From an uncultured Lachnospiraceae bacterium (GTDB taxonomy: Bacteria > Bacillota > Clostridia > Lachnospirales > Lachnospiraceae), in contig CAJUHH010000013.1 of NCBI GenBank assembly GCA_910585965.1, forward strand, positions 41,254-105,253: a DNA stretch of 64,000 nucleotides. The letters are read 5' to 3'. The translations under genes were made by a program, and so were the position numbers. The first letter of the stretch is position 1; each line of letters begins with the position of its first letter. This document shows positions 17,971 through 26,746 of this stretch, piece by piece. Below the pieces are notes generated by a model. That model worked only from the letters and a program-made list of their open reading frames with translations. It was not told where the DNA came from and did not search any database.

Positions 17971-19050
17971 ATGTATTTAAAAAAAGTAATAAAAGTGTCT
18001 GCTATTTTCATGTTTTGCGTATATCTTATGGGCTGTGCCGGCAGCTTTGGCTATCGAAGCGAAATGCCGGTGGAAGAGGCTGCGAGCGAAAGGATTACGG
18101 TAGGTTTTTCCCAGCTCGGGGCTGAATCGGACTGGAGAAGCGAAAATACGGAATCCATGAAGGGGACATTTACGGAAGAAAACGGTTATACATTGATTTT
18201 TGAGGACGGGCAGCAGAAACAGGCGAACCAGATCAGGGCAATCCGCATGTTTATCCAGCAGGAGGTCGATTACATCGTTCTTGCGCCGGTGATGGAGACA
18301 GGCTGGGAGACGGTTCTCCAGGAGGCGAAGGATGCAGGGATTCCGGTAATCATCGTGGATCGGAAGGTGGATGTTTCGGATGATGGTTTATTTACATGCT
18401 GGATCGGCTCGGATTTTGAACTGGAAGGAAAAAAGGCGGCGGAGTGGCTGAACCAATATGCGAAAGCAAAGGGAATCGATCCTGCTGACATTCATGTGGT
18501 GAATATACAAGGGACAAAGGGTTCTTCCCCGCAGATCGGACGCACAAAGGGGCTGGCCGATGCCGCCCGGGTCAATGGATGGGATTTGCTGGCGGAGGTG
18601 CCGGGGGATTTTACCCGGGCAAAGGGAAAGGAAGTCATGGAATCCCTTCTGAAGCAGTATAAGAATATCAATGTGGTTTACTGTGAAAACGATAACGAGG
18701 CTTTCGGGGCAATCGAGGCGATCGAAGCATCGGGGAAAAAAGTCGGTTCGGATATTACCGGCGGAGAGATCATGGTAATATCTTTTGACGGCGTAAACAG
18801 AGAAGCGATCCAATATACGCTGGAGGGAAAGATCACATGCATCGCGGAGTGCAACCCGCTTCATGGCCCCCGCGTACGGGCAATGATTGAGGCATTGGAA
18901 GCGGGAGAGATACCAGAAAAATTTTCTTATGTGGATGAGGAGATTTTCAGCGCGGATGAGACGGTAGGCGTGCTGAAGATCGGAGAAACGAGCTATCGAG
19001 TAAAGATTTTGACGAAAGAAAACATAGAAGAAGATAAAAAAGAGGAATGA
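17971..19050 (+). CDS. Second YtfQ-like sugar-binding lipoprotein, possible sensor
   Basis: A 359-residue lipoprotein counted from the ATG at 17971; an in-frame ATG at 17926 is rejected because it overlaps the promoter -10 and would put 15 charged residues before the signal peptide. The lipobox is YLMGC. The mature part is a YtfQ-type binding fold (RITVGFSQLGAESDWRSENT, IPVIIVDRKVDVSDDG, VNIQGTKGSSPQIGRTKG, VYCENDNEAFGAIEA). It lacks the long Ala/Glu/Pro linker of the first binder. It has its own promoter and no importer subunits. In Clostridium beijerinckii an analogous lone binder, XylFII, signals through a LytS/YesN pair; this is a plausible analogue, not proven. Confidence 0.85.
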   Translation: MYLKKVIKVSAIFMFCVYLMGCAGSFGYRSEMPVEEAASERITVGFSQLGAESDWRSENTESMKGTFTEENGYTLIFEDGQQKQANQIRAIRMFIQQEVDYIVLAPVMETGWETVLQEAKDAGIPVIIVDRKVDVSDDGLFTCWIGSDFELEGKKAAEWLNQYAKAKGIDPADIHVVNIQGTKGSSPQIGRTKGLADAARVNGWDLLAEVPGDFTRAKGKEVMESLLKQYKNINVVYCENDNEAFGAIEAIEASGKKVGSDITGGEIMVISFDGVNREAIQYTLEGKITCIAECNPLHGPRVRAMIEALEAGEIPEKFSYVDEEIFSADETVGVLKIGETSYRVKILTKENIEEDKKEE

Positions 19051-19089
19051 CAAGGAAGCAGGCGTGACAGAAAGGAGAATGGTTGTAAA

Positions 19090-19917
19090 ATGACAAATCT
19101 GGAATTGCAAAAAAAGGCCAATGAAGTGCGGAAAGGAATCGTGACAGCGGTACATAGCGCGAAGGCAGGGCATCCGGGCGGTTCGCTGTCCGCAGCGGAT
19201 ATATTTACTTATCTGTATTTTGAAGAAATGAATATCGACCCGGAAAATCCGAAAATGGAGGACAGGGATCGCTTTGTATTATCCAAGGGGCATACGGCTC
19301 CGGGATTATATGCCGCGTTGGCGAACCGGGGATATTTTCCGGTGGAAGACCTGAAAACATTGCGTAAGATCGGCTCTTATCTGCAGGGGCATCCCGATAT
19401 GAAGCATATTCCGGGCGTGGATATGTCCAGCGGTTCTTTGGGCCAGGGGATCTCTGCGGCAGTCGGAATGGCTTTGAGCGCGAAAATGAGAGAAAAGGAT
19501 TACCGTGTCTATACTCTTCTGGGAGACGGAGAGATTCAAGAAGGACAGGTATGGGAAGCGGCTATGTTTGCCGCGCATAGAAAGCTGGATAATCTTGTGG
19601 TAATCGTAGATAATAACGGTTTACAGATTGACGGCAGGATTGATGACGTATGCTCTCCCTATCCGATCGATGAAAAATTCGCGGCGTTCCAGTTCCATGT
19701 AATCAATGTGGATGCCCACAATTTTGACGAATTGAGAAAAGCATTCCAGGAAGCCCGGGAAACAAAGGGAATGCCGACGGCGATCATTGCCCACAGCACG
19801 AAAGGAAAAGGAGTTTCTTTTATGGAGAACCAGGCTTCCTGGCATGGGACGGCTCCTAACGATGAACAGTATGCGGTGGCAATGGCGGATTTGGAAAGGA
19901 TTGGTGAGAGTTTATGA
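19090..19917 (+). CDS. Transketolase, N-terminal subunit
   Basis: A 275-residue protein equal to the thiamine-pyrophosphate-binding half of transketolase. GHPGGSLSAAD (about residues 27-37), SKGHTAPGLYAAL, SGSLGQGISAAVGMA and the TPP motif GDGEIQEGQVWEA ... DNNG are all present. With the C-terminal subunit it transfers two-carbon units between pentose, tetrose and hexose phosphates. Split transketolases are common in Clostridia. It lies 39 bp after the lipoprotein gene without an obvious terminator and overlaps the next gene by 4 bases. Confidence 0.95.
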   Translation: MTNLELQKKANEVRKGIVTAVHSAKAGHPGGSLSAADIFTYLYFEEMNIDPENPKMEDRDRFVLSKGHTAPGLYAALANRGYFPVEDLKTLRKIGSYLQGHPDMKHIPGVDMSSGSLGQGISAAVGMALSAKMREKDYRVYTLLGDGEIQEGQVWEAAMFAAHRKLDNLVVIVDNNGLQIDGRIDDVCSPYPIDEKFAAFQFHVINVDAHNFDELRKAFQEARETKGMPTAIIAHSTKGKGVSFMENQASWHGTAPNDEQYAVAMADLERIGESL

Positions 19918-20861
19918 GCGGAGAAATAAAGAAAATAGCGACAAGGGAAAGCTATGGGAATGCTCTTGTGGAGCTGGGCGCGGAATATCCGAATCTGGTA
20001 GTGCTGGACGCGGATCTGGCGGCGGCTACGAAGACGGGCGTATTTAAAAAGGCTTATCCGGAAAGGCATATCGACTGCGGCATTGCAGAATGCAATATGG
20101 TCGGCGTGGCAGCCGGACTGGCATCTACGGGGATGATTCCATTTGTCAGCTCCTTCGCTATGTTTGCGGCGGGAAGGGCTTTCGAACAGGTGAGGAATTC
20201 GGTGGGATATCCGCATTTGAACGTGAAGATCGGAGCGACCCACGCGGGCATTTCGGTCGGCGAGGACGGGGCTTCCCATCAGTGCAATGAGGATATCGCT
20301 TTGATGAGGACAATTCCCGGCATGGTCGTGATGTGTCCGGCGGACGATGTGGAAGCGAAAGCGGCCGTGAGGGCGGCAGTAGAACACGATGGGCCGGTAT
20401 ATCTGCGCTTTGGACGTGCGGCATGCCCGGTTATTAATGACAAGCCGGATTACCATTTTGAAATAGGAAAGGGGCAGATTGTCAAAGAGGGGACGGATGT
20501 CACCATTGTTGCTACCGGGATCTGCGTAGGAAATGCCCTGGAAGCGGCGGAAAAGCTGGCGCAGGACGGGATCAACGCAGAGGTGGTTAATATTTGCACG
20601 ATTAAGCCTTTGGATGAAGAACTGGTAATCGCGTCGGCGAAAAAAACAGGGAAAGTTGTGACGGCAGAAGAACATTCGGTGATCGGAGGACTCGGGAGCG
20701 CGGTATGCGACGCCTTGTGCAAGGCGTATCCTGTGCCGGTCTGCAAGATCGGCATGCAGGACGTATTCGGGGAGTCCGGTTCTGCGGCGGCGCTTATTGA
20801 GAAATACGGATTGGACGGCGCGGGGATTTATCAGACAGTAAAAGAATTCGTAGGAAAGTGA
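19914..20861 (+). CDS. Transketolase, C-terminal subunit
   Basis: A 315-residue protein corresponding to the pyrimidine-binding and C-terminal domains of transketolase. ESYGNALVELGAEYPNLVVL and the conserved FDCGIAE-type segment IDCGIAECNMVGVAAGLA carry the catalytic glutamate. THAGISVGEDGASHQ and the C-terminal VTAEEHSVIGGLGSAV follow. The start ATG overlaps the N-subunit stop (ATGA), so equimolar synthesis by translational coupling is expected. Confidence 0.95.
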   Translation: MSGEIKKIATRESYGNALVELGAEYPNLVVLDADLAAATKTGVFKKAYPERHIDCGIAECNMVGVAAGLASTGMIPFVSSFAMFAAGRAFEQVRNSVGYPHLNVKIGATHAGISVGEDGASHQCNEDIALMRTIPGMVVMCPADDVEAKAAVRAAVEHDGPVYLRFGRAACPVINDKPDYHFEIGKGQIVKEGTDVTIVATGICVGNALEAAEKLAQDGINAEVVNICTIKPLDEELVIASAKKTGKVVTAEEHSVIGGLGSAVCDALCKAYPVPVCKIGMQDVFGESGSAAALIEKYGLDGAGIYQTVKEFVGK

Positions 20862-20873
20862 GATTAATAAAAA

Positions 20874-21536
20874 ATGTTGATATTGTCACCCTCTATTCTG
20901 GCGGCAGATTTTTCGGTTTTAGGAAAACAGATTAAGGAAGCGGAAGCGGCCGGGGCAAAGTATCTTCATATCGATGTGATGGACGGCTGCTTTGTTCCTT
21001 CCATCTCTTTTGGGATGCCGGTGATCCAGTCGATCCGCAAAATAACGGATATGGTATTCGATGTGCATCTTATGATCGGGAGGCCGGAGCGGTATGTGGA
21101 AGAATTCGCCGCCGCCGGGGCGGATATTATTACCTTTCACCTCGAGGCGACAGAAGATCCGGCGGCCTTGATCGATAAAATTCACAGCCTTCATTTGAAA
21201 GCGGGATTATCCTTGAAACCGGCGACTCCCATCAGGGCGATGGTTCCTTATGCGGATATGCTGGATATGCTGTTAGTCATGACGGTGGAACCAGGGTTCG
21301 GAGGGCAGGATTATATCCCGGAATCCACGGAAAGGATTGCAGAGGCGAGGAAGATTTTTGAAGCCAGGGGGCTGGCAAAAGATATCCAGGTGGACGGCGG
21401 CATCCGGGCGGATAATGTCCATGTAGCGCTGGAAGCCGGAGCTAATGTGATCGTGGCCGGAAGCGCGGTCTTCCGGGGAGATATTGGAAAGAATATAGAA
21501 AAAATGCAGAAAGCGTTTCAACGTTTTGAAAAATAA
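20874..21536 (+). CDS. rpe: Ribulose-phosphate 3-epimerase
   Basis: A 220-residue TIM-barrel enzyme that interconverts D-ribulose-5-phosphate and D-xylulose-5-phosphate. The metal-binding histidine and aspartate lie in HIDVMDGCFVPSISFG (about residues 33-48) and VFDVHLMIGRP. The catalytic acid is in QVDGGI, and MTVEPGFGGQ forms the phosphate loop. It follows the transketolase pair by 12 bases. It links arabinose-derived xylulose-5-phosphate with ribulose-5-phosphate, which explains its presence here. Confidence 0.96.
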   Translation: MLILSPSILAADFSVLGKQIKEAEAAGAKYLHIDVMDGCFVPSISFGMPVIQSIRKITDMVFDVHLMIGRPERYVEEFAAAGADIITFHLEATEDPAALIDKIHSLHLKAGLSLKPATPIRAMVPYADMLDMLLVMTVEPGFGGQDYIPESTERIAEARKIFEARGLAKDIQVDGGIRADNVHVALEAGANVIVAGSAVFRGDIGKNIEKMQKAFQRFEK

Positions 21537-21550
21537 TGATGAAAAGCATG

Positions 21551-21585
21551 CAGGGCGGGAAAAGATAAATTCCCGCCTTGTATCT
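21551..21585 (+). terminator. Terminator after rpe
   Basis: GGGCGGGAA (21553-21561) pairs with TTCCCGCC (21570-21577) around an 8-nt loop, followed by TTGTATCTGCTATTT. The T tract is interrupted. Confidence 0.55.
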
Positions 21586-21626
21586 GCTATTTATATATTC
21601 ATAGAAAAGAAAGGATGGGCGGGGGC

Positions 21627-22502
21627 ATGTATAAAAAATTGGACAGAAATGACAGATGCTGGTGCGGAAGCGGGAGGAAATATAAAGTCTGCCACGAAGC
21701 TTTTGATGAGAAGGTACTCCGATACCAGAGGGAAGGCCATATGATACCGGACAGGGATATGCTGAAATCGAAAGAGCAGATCGAGGGAATCCGTGAAAGC
21801 AGCAAAATCAATATTGCGGTGCTGGATTATGTGGCAAGCCGTATCGTGGAAGGAATGGCTACAGAGGAGATTGACCGGATGGTTTATGAGGAAACGACCC
21901 GGCTGGGCGGTGTCCCGGCGCCGTTGCATTTCGACGGGTATCCGAAGAGCGTATGTACCTCTATAAACGAACAGGTCTGCCACGGAATTCCTGCAAAAGA
22001 TGTGGTTTTAAAAAATGGAGATATTGTAAATGTAGATGTCTCGACGGCATATAAAGGATATTTTTCCGATTCTTCCAGGATGTTCTGCATCGGATCCGTG
22101 TCGGAAGAGGCGGCCCGGCTGGTGCGCGTGGCAAAGGAATGCATGGAAAAAGGGATTGAACAGGTAAAGCCATGGAATTTCCTGGGGGATATGGCGGAGG
22201 CCGTACACAGCCACGCCCTGGAAAACGGATGCAGCGTGGTAAGGGATATCGGCGGACATGGAATCGGGCTGGAGTTCCATGAGGAACCCTTCGTGAGCTA
22301 TGTGACGAAAAAAGGCACGGAAATGCTGATGGTTCCTGGAATGGTATTCACAATCGAGCCGATGGTGAACCTTGGTACCGACGAAATTTATATCGATGAT
22401 GGAAACGGATGGACTGCCTATACAGAAGACGGGAAGCTGTCTGCCCAGTGGGAGGTGACAGTGCTGGTGACGGAAGACGGCCATGAGATTTTGACTTATT
22501 AA
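21627..22502 (+). CDS. map: Methionine aminopeptidase with SEC-C zinc motif
   Basis: About 291 residues. The N-terminal 30 residues contain the SEC-C-type zinc motif CWCGSGRKYKVCH, an extension found in many Clostridial MetAPs. The pita-bread catalytic domain follows with substrate histidine in VCHGIPAKD, metal ligands in NVDVSTAYKGYFSDSSRMF, HGIGLEFHEEPFV and TIEPMVN, and the last glutamate in QWEVTVLVT. It removes initiator methionine from new proteins. The ATG at 21627 is preferred over 21615, which directly abuts AAAGG. It stands outside the usual ribosomal-protein location, suggesting a second map copy elsewhere. Confidence 0.92.
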   Translation: MYKKLDRNDRCWCGSGRKYKVCHEAFDEKVLRYQREGHMIPDRDMLKSKEQIEGIRESSKINIAVLDYVASRIVEGMATEEIDRMVYEETTRLGGVPAPLHFDGYPKSVCTSINEQVCHGIPAKDVVLKNGDIVNVDVSTAYKGYFSDSSRMFCIGSVSEEAARLVRVAKECMEKGIEQVKPWNFLGDMAEAVHSHALENGCSVVRDIGGHGIGLEFHEEPFVSYVTKKGTEMLMVPGMVFTIEPMVNLGTDEIYIDDGNGWTAYTEDGKLSAQWEVTVLVTEDGHEILTY

Positions 22503-22547
22503 TCCGTCCCGGCGCAGACAGAAAGCGTTTCTGGCGAGCGCCCCATA

Positions 22548-22576
22548 TTGACACTCTGCCTTCTTTATGATAGGCT
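22548..22576 (+). promoter_or_regulatory. Promoter for metG
   Basis: TTGACA (22548-22553), a 17-bp spacer and TAGGCT (22571-22576), about 40 bp before the metG start. Just upstream a compact hairpin (GGCGC...GCGCC enclosing CAGAAAGCGTTTCTG, 22511-22542) may end the map transcript. No T-box leader fits in the short gap. Confidence 0.5.
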
Positions 22577-22617
22577 AAAAATCACGGATTATGATAAAAA
22601 CGGAAGGAGAACGGGAA

Positions 22618-24603
22618 ATGGATAAAGGGAAATATTATATCACCACAGCGATCGCTTATACATCCGGGAAGCCGCATATCGGCAATATTTATGAGATTGT
22701 GCTGGCGGACAGCATTGCCAGGTTTAAGAGAAAAGACGGCTATGACGTTTTTTTCCAGACTGGAACGGATGAGCATGGGCAGAAGATCGAATTAAAGGCG
22801 GAGGAGGCCGGCATTACTCCGAAGGAGTATGTGGACGGCGTGGCTGGAACGATCAAAAAGCTGTGGAACCTGATGGATACTTCCTATGATAACTTCGTCC
22901 GTACGACAGATGAACGGCATGAGAAACAGGTGCAGAAGATTTTTAAGAAGCTTTATGAACAGGGGGATATTTATAAAGGCGCATACGAGGGAATGTATTG
23001 TACTCCCTGCGAGTCCTTTTGGACGGAATCCCAGCTGGTGGACGGGAAATGCCCTGACTGCGGGCGGGAAGTAAAACCGGCCAAAGAAGAGGCTTATTTC
23101 TTTAAGATGAGCAAATATGCGGACAGGCTGATCGAGCATATCAACGCGCATCCTGAATTCATACAGCCGGTATCCCGCAAGAATGAAATGATGAATAATT
23201 TCCTGCTGCCGGGGCTTCAGGATCTGTGTGTATCCAGGACTTCTTTTCAATGGGGGATTCCGGTAGACTTTGATGATAAGCATGTGGTTTATGTATGGCT
23301 GGATGCTCTTACGAATTATATTACAGGGATCGGTTATGACTGCGGCGGGGAGAGCGACGGGCAGTATAAAAAGCTTTGGCCGGCAGACCTGCATTTGATC
23401 GGCAAGGATATCATACGGTTCCATACGATTTACTGGCCGATTTTCCTGATGGCGCTGGGCGAGCCGCTGCCGAAACAGATCTTCGGGCATCCATGGCTTC
23501 TGCAGGGCGACGGGAAGATGAGCAAATCCAAAGGGAACGTATTGTATGCCGATGACCTGGTGGATTTTTTCGGAGTGGATGCGGTGCGCTATTTTGTTCT
23601 GCATGAGATGCCTTTTGAGAACGACGGCGTGATCTCCTGGGAGCTGATGGTGGAACGGCTGAATTCGGATCTGGCGAATACCTTAGGGAACCTGGTCAAC
23701 CGGACCATTTCCATGAGCAATAAGTATTTTGGCGGCATAGTTGCGGACAAAGGCGTATCGGATATTATGGATGCTGACCTGAAAGCTTTGGCGACGGGGA
23801 CTTATGATAAGGTATGCGCGAAGATGGAAGGGCTGCGGGTGGCGGATGCGATGACGGAGATCTTCGCTTTATTCAAGCGCTGCAATAAATATATCGATGA
23901 AACGGAGCCTTGGGTGCTGGCCAAGGATGAGGCAAAGAAGGACAGGCTGGCGACGGTGCTTTATAATCTGACGGAAGGAATTATGGCGGGGGCTTCCCTG
24001 CTGGAGCCTTTTATGCCTTCGACGGCGGAAAGGATCGCAAAACAGCTGAATGCATCTTTGTATGGATTTGAATCGCTGAGGGAATTCGGAAAATACCCTT
24101 CCGGCAACCGGGTAATAGAAAAGCCGGAGATTCTTTTTACGCGTCTGGATATTAAGGAAGTGCTGGAGAAAGCGGAAGCTCTTTTTGAATCGAGAAGGGC
24201 GGAAGCGGGGAAGGGACAGGAAGCGGATGCCATCGCGGGCGGCGCGGCAGAGGATGTGATTGATATAGAGGCGAAGGCGGAGATCACATACGATGAATTT
24301 GCCAAAATGCAGTTCCAGGTAGGCGAGATCATTGCCTGCGAGGAAGTGCCGAAATCGAAAAAGCTCCTTTGCTCGAAAGTGCGGATCGGCAGCCAGGTGA
24401 AACAGATCGTATCGGGCATTAAGCAACATTATACGGCAGAGGAAATGGTAGGAAAGAAAGTTATGGTGCTCGTGAACCTGAAACCGGCTACGCTGGCTGG
24501 CGTGGTATCGGAAGGCATGCTGCTTTGCGCGGAAGATGCGGAAGGCAATCTGGCGCTTATGGCGCCGGAGAAAACGATGCCGGCAGGGGCTGAGATCTGT
24601 TAA
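22618..24603 (+). CDS. metG: Methionyl-tRNA synthetase
   Basis: A 661-residue class I aminoacyl-tRNA synthetase charging tRNA-Met. The HIGH-type motif is PHIGN, and KMSKSKGNV is the KMSKS loop. A zinc knuckle with CTPC and CPDC lies near residues 125-150. The C-terminal ~100 residues (ITYDEFAKMQFQVGEIIACE onward) form the EMAP/OB-fold tRNA-binding and dimerisation domain. The start at 22618 is chosen because GGAAGGAG ends eight bases upstream; an in-frame ATG at 22591 precedes this site. Confidence 0.97.
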   Translation: MDKGKYYITTAIAYTSGKPHIGNIYEIVLADSIARFKRKDGYDVFFQTGTDEHGQKIELKAEEAGITPKEYVDGVAGTIKKLWNLMDTSYDNFVRTTDERHEKQVQKIFKKLYEQGDIYKGAYEGMYCTPCESFWTESQLVDGKCPDCGREVKPAKEEAYFFKMSKYADRLIEHINAHPEFIQPVSRKNEMMNNFLLPGLQDLCVSRTSFQWGIPVDFDDKHVVYVWLDALTNYITGIGYDCGGESDGQYKKLWPADLHLIGKDIIRFHTIYWPIFLMALGEPLPKQIFGHPWLLQGDGKMSKSKGNVLYADDLVDFFGVDAVRYFVLHEMPFENDGVISWELMVERLNSDLANTLGNLVNRTISMSNKYFGGIVADKGVSDIMDADLKALATGTYDKVCAKMEGLRVADAMTEIFALFKRCNKYIDETEPWVLAKDEAKKDRLATVLYNLTEGIMAGASLLEPFMPSTAERIAKQLNASLYGFESLREFGKYPSGNRVIEKPEILFTRLDIKEVLEKAEALFESRRAEAGKGQEADAIAGGAAEDVIDIEAKAEITYDEFAKMQFQVGEIIACEEVPKSKKLLCSKVRIGSQVKQIVSGIKQHYTAEEMVGKKVMVLVNLKPATLAGVVSEGMLLCAEDAEGNLALMAPEKTMPAGAEIC

Positions 24604-24669
24604 CGGATTGTAAAATTGATGAAATTATTATGAAAACCTTATAATAGCGGATCATATAGTGTATAATGG

Positions 24670-24709
24670 ATTCATAGCACGGAAAAACCATGCTATGAAT
24701 TCTTTTTTT
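24670..24709 (+). terminator. Strong terminator or leader attenuator
   Basis: ATTCATAGCA / TGCTATGAAT (24670-24679 and 24691-24700) encloses an 11-nt loop and is followed by TTCTTTTTTT. It ends just before the ribosome site GGGAGGG of the hydrolase gene. TTGATG-18-TATAAT (about 24616-24645) lies upstream of it, so the hairpin could end metG or attenuate the hydrolase transcript. Confidence 0.7.
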
Positions 24710-24723
24710 GGGGAGGGAAGCTT

Positions 24724-25656
24724 ATGGTAAAGAAGGAGGAGTTGTATTTTGATTCCAGGGATAATGAAAATAAGATCCATGGCATGAGATGGATCCCGGA
24801 GGCCGGTCAGCCGGTATGCATCTTGCAGATCATTCATGGCATGGCGGAATATATAGAACGCTATGATGAATTTGCCCGGGCAATGGCGGAAAAGGGAATC
24901 TTGGTCGTGGGCGAAGACCATCTGGGGCATGGCAAATCGGTAGGGGAAAACGGTACATACGGCTATTTCTGCGAACGGGATGCCGCTACAGTAGTGGTCC
25001 GCGATTCCCACAGGCTGAAAAAAATGACGCAGGAAAAATATCCGGGCGTGCCTTATGTGATCCTCGGCCACAGCATGGGGTCCTTCATTCTCAGGAATTA
25101 TTTGTGCCGTTACGGGACGGGGATCCAGGGAGCAGTAATCGTGGGGACGGGGATGCAGCCGAAGGCCCTGCTTGTTGCAGCCAAAGCGCTGGCCGCCGTG
25201 CAGAATGTGGTTTGCGGGTCCAGGCATCCAAGCGGGCTGCTGAATACGCTGTCATTTGGAAGCTATAATAAAAGAATCAAGAATTGCAGAACGGTGATGG
25301 ACTGGCTGACGAAAGAAGAGAAAATAGTAGATGCCTATATCGAAGATCCGTTTTGCGGCTTTACCTTTACGGTAAATGGATTCCGCACGCTCTTTGAACT
25401 TGTGAGCAGGCTGTATAAGCGGGAGAACCTGGAGAAAATGCCGAAGGAGCTGCCTATATTGTTTGTCGCAGGCGCGGAAGACCCGGTAGGCGATTATGGA
25501 AAAGGCGTAGAAAAGGCATATCGGTCATTCAAAGACATAGGAATGAAAAATGTGGAAATGAAACTGTATGCGGGCGACAGACATGAGCTGTTAAACGAAA
25601 GCGACAGGGAAAAGGTTTATGAAGATATTTACCAATGGGTGATGTCGATATTATAA
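24724..25656 (+). CDS. Alpha/beta hydrolase, lysophospholipase/monoacylglycerol lipase-like
   Basis: A 310-residue serine hydrolase without signal peptide. The nucleophile elbow is GHSMGS (about residue 117). The oxyanion segment is QIIHGMAEYIERYDEFARAM. The acid and histidine are probably in FVAGAEDPVGDYG (about residue 250) and AGDRHELLNE (about residue 287). The HGMAEH-like segment is typical of the lysophospholipase (PldB) and monoacylglycerol lipase group, but the natural ester substrate cannot be read from the sequence. Single gene flanked by hairpins. Confidence 0.85.
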   Translation: MVKKEELYFDSRDNENKIHGMRWIPEAGQPVCILQIIHGMAEYIERYDEFARAMAEKGILVVGEDHLGHGKSVGENGTYGYFCERDAATVVVRDSHRLKKMTQEKYPGVPYVILGHSMGSFILRNYLCRYGTGIQGAVIVGTGMQPKALLVAAKALAAVQNVVCGSRHPSGLLNTLSFGSYNKRIKNCRTVMDWLTKEEKIVDAYIEDPFCGFTFTVNGFRTLFELVSRLYKRENLEKMPKELPILFVAGAEDPVGDYGKGVEKAYRSFKDIGMKNVEMKLYAGDRHELLNESDREKVYEDIYQWVMSIL

Positions 25657-25660
25657 AAAA

Positions 25661-25704
25661 GAATTGGCCCAGCGGCCAATTCCAAAGAATGCTTCGCATT
25701 CTTT
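25661..25704. repeat. Two adjacent perfect hairpins
   Basis: GAATTGGCC / GGCCAATTC (25661-25669 and 25674-25682, 4-nt loop) is followed one base later by AAAGAATGC / GCATTCTTT (25684-25692 and 25696-25704, TTC loop). The second ends in TTTCTT and can act as a terminator for the hydrolase gene. Confidence 0.65.
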
Positions 25705-25762
25705 CTTGGCGACTTACAACGCTGTGGCGTAATTTCCTATAATATAAAAAGAAAAGAGGAAA

Positions 25763-26710
25763 ATGAGGAAGATTATGAAAAAATGGAAAAGGATGAAACA
25801 AATATTATCGGTATCTGCGATGCTTGCCATGGTATGGATGTTCTGCCTGAATGTTCATGCAGAGGAAGGAAAAACGGTAGTGGCGCTTGGGGTGGACCTG
25901 TCTGCGGAACAGCGTGCCACAGTGCTTGGATTGATGGGAATTACGGAAGAACAACTGGCAGGATATGAGGTGATATATATTACCAACAGCCAGGAACACC
26001 AATACCTGGATTCCTATCTCGGCTCTTCCGTGATTGGAAGCAAATCGCTGTCCAGCGTGATGCTGAAAAAAGGCGCGAAGGGAAGCGGCGTCAATGTAAC
26101 GACAAAAAACATTAATTATTGTACGACTGGGATGTACCGCAATGCGCTGCTAACAGCAGGAATACAAGATACGGAAGTTATCGTGGCCGCTCCGGCGCAG
26201 ATATCCGGCACGGCGGCATTGATCGGCGCGGTAAAGGCATATGAGAAGATGGAAGGAACAACAATTCCGGATGCATCTTTGTCCAGCGCACTGGATGAAT
26301 TGATCACCACAGGACAGCTTGCGGAAGCGGCGGAAAATGTGAGCGGCGACGAAATGGAAGCGCTGATCGCCTATATTAAGGAAAAGGTAGCGAACGGAGA
26401 GCTGGAGACGGATGAAGATGTCAGGGCGGCAATAGCGGAAGGATCCGAAAAGTTCGGCGTATTTCTTTCGGAGGATGAAATCCAGAAAATTGTGGACTTG
26501 ATGAGCAAATTGAGGAGCATGGGGCTGAACAGCGAGTATTTGGTCAGCCAGGCAGAAAAACTTTATGCAAAATACGGGGCAGATATTGTAAACCATGCGG
26601 ATGAAGCGATCAGCGAGGCGGTGAGCGGCGCGGTCAGCGGGGCGGCGAAAGGGTTTTTCCAAAGCATCAAAGATTCGATAAAAGACTTCTGGAATGGAAT
26701 TTTTTCTTAA
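25763..26710 (+). CDS. DUF1002 domain secreted protein
   Basis: A 315-residue protein with a signal peptide (about residues 1-32, ending VHAEEG). The family segment follows directly (VVALGVDLSAEQRATVLGLMG, split here after DLSAEQ), then VIYITNSQEHQYLDSYLG and the AAPAQISGTAALIGAVKAYE region. DUF1002 proteins are extracytoplasmic, of unknown function, and frequent in Clostridia and Bacilli. The C-terminal ~100 residues are helical and end in an amphipathic GFFQSIKDSIKDFWNGIF segment that might associate with membrane. Monocistronic. Confidence 0.88.
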   Translation: MRKIMKKWKRMKQILSVSAMLAMVWMFCLNVHAEEGKTVVALGVDLSAEQRATVLGLMGITEEQLAGYEVIYITNSQEHQYLDSYLGSSVIGSKSLSSVMLKKGAKGSGVNVTTKNINYCTTGMYRNALLTAGIQDTEVIVAAPAQISGTAALIGAVKAYEKMEGTTIPDASLSSALDELITTGQLAEAAENVSGDEMEALIAYIKEKVANGELETDEDVRAAIAEGSEKFGVFLSEDEIQKIVDLMSKLRSMGLNSEYLVSQAEKLYAKYGADIVNHADEAISEAVSGAVSGAAKGFFQSIKDSIKDFWNGIFS

Positions 26711-26746
26711 ACTTGTGTAAATGATATAGAAGAAAGGAGGGTTATT

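Noticed and set aside
22503..22617. T-box riboswitch before metG
   Set aside because: The gap is too short and lacks a T-box motif and specifier stem; only a small hairpin and a promoter are visible.
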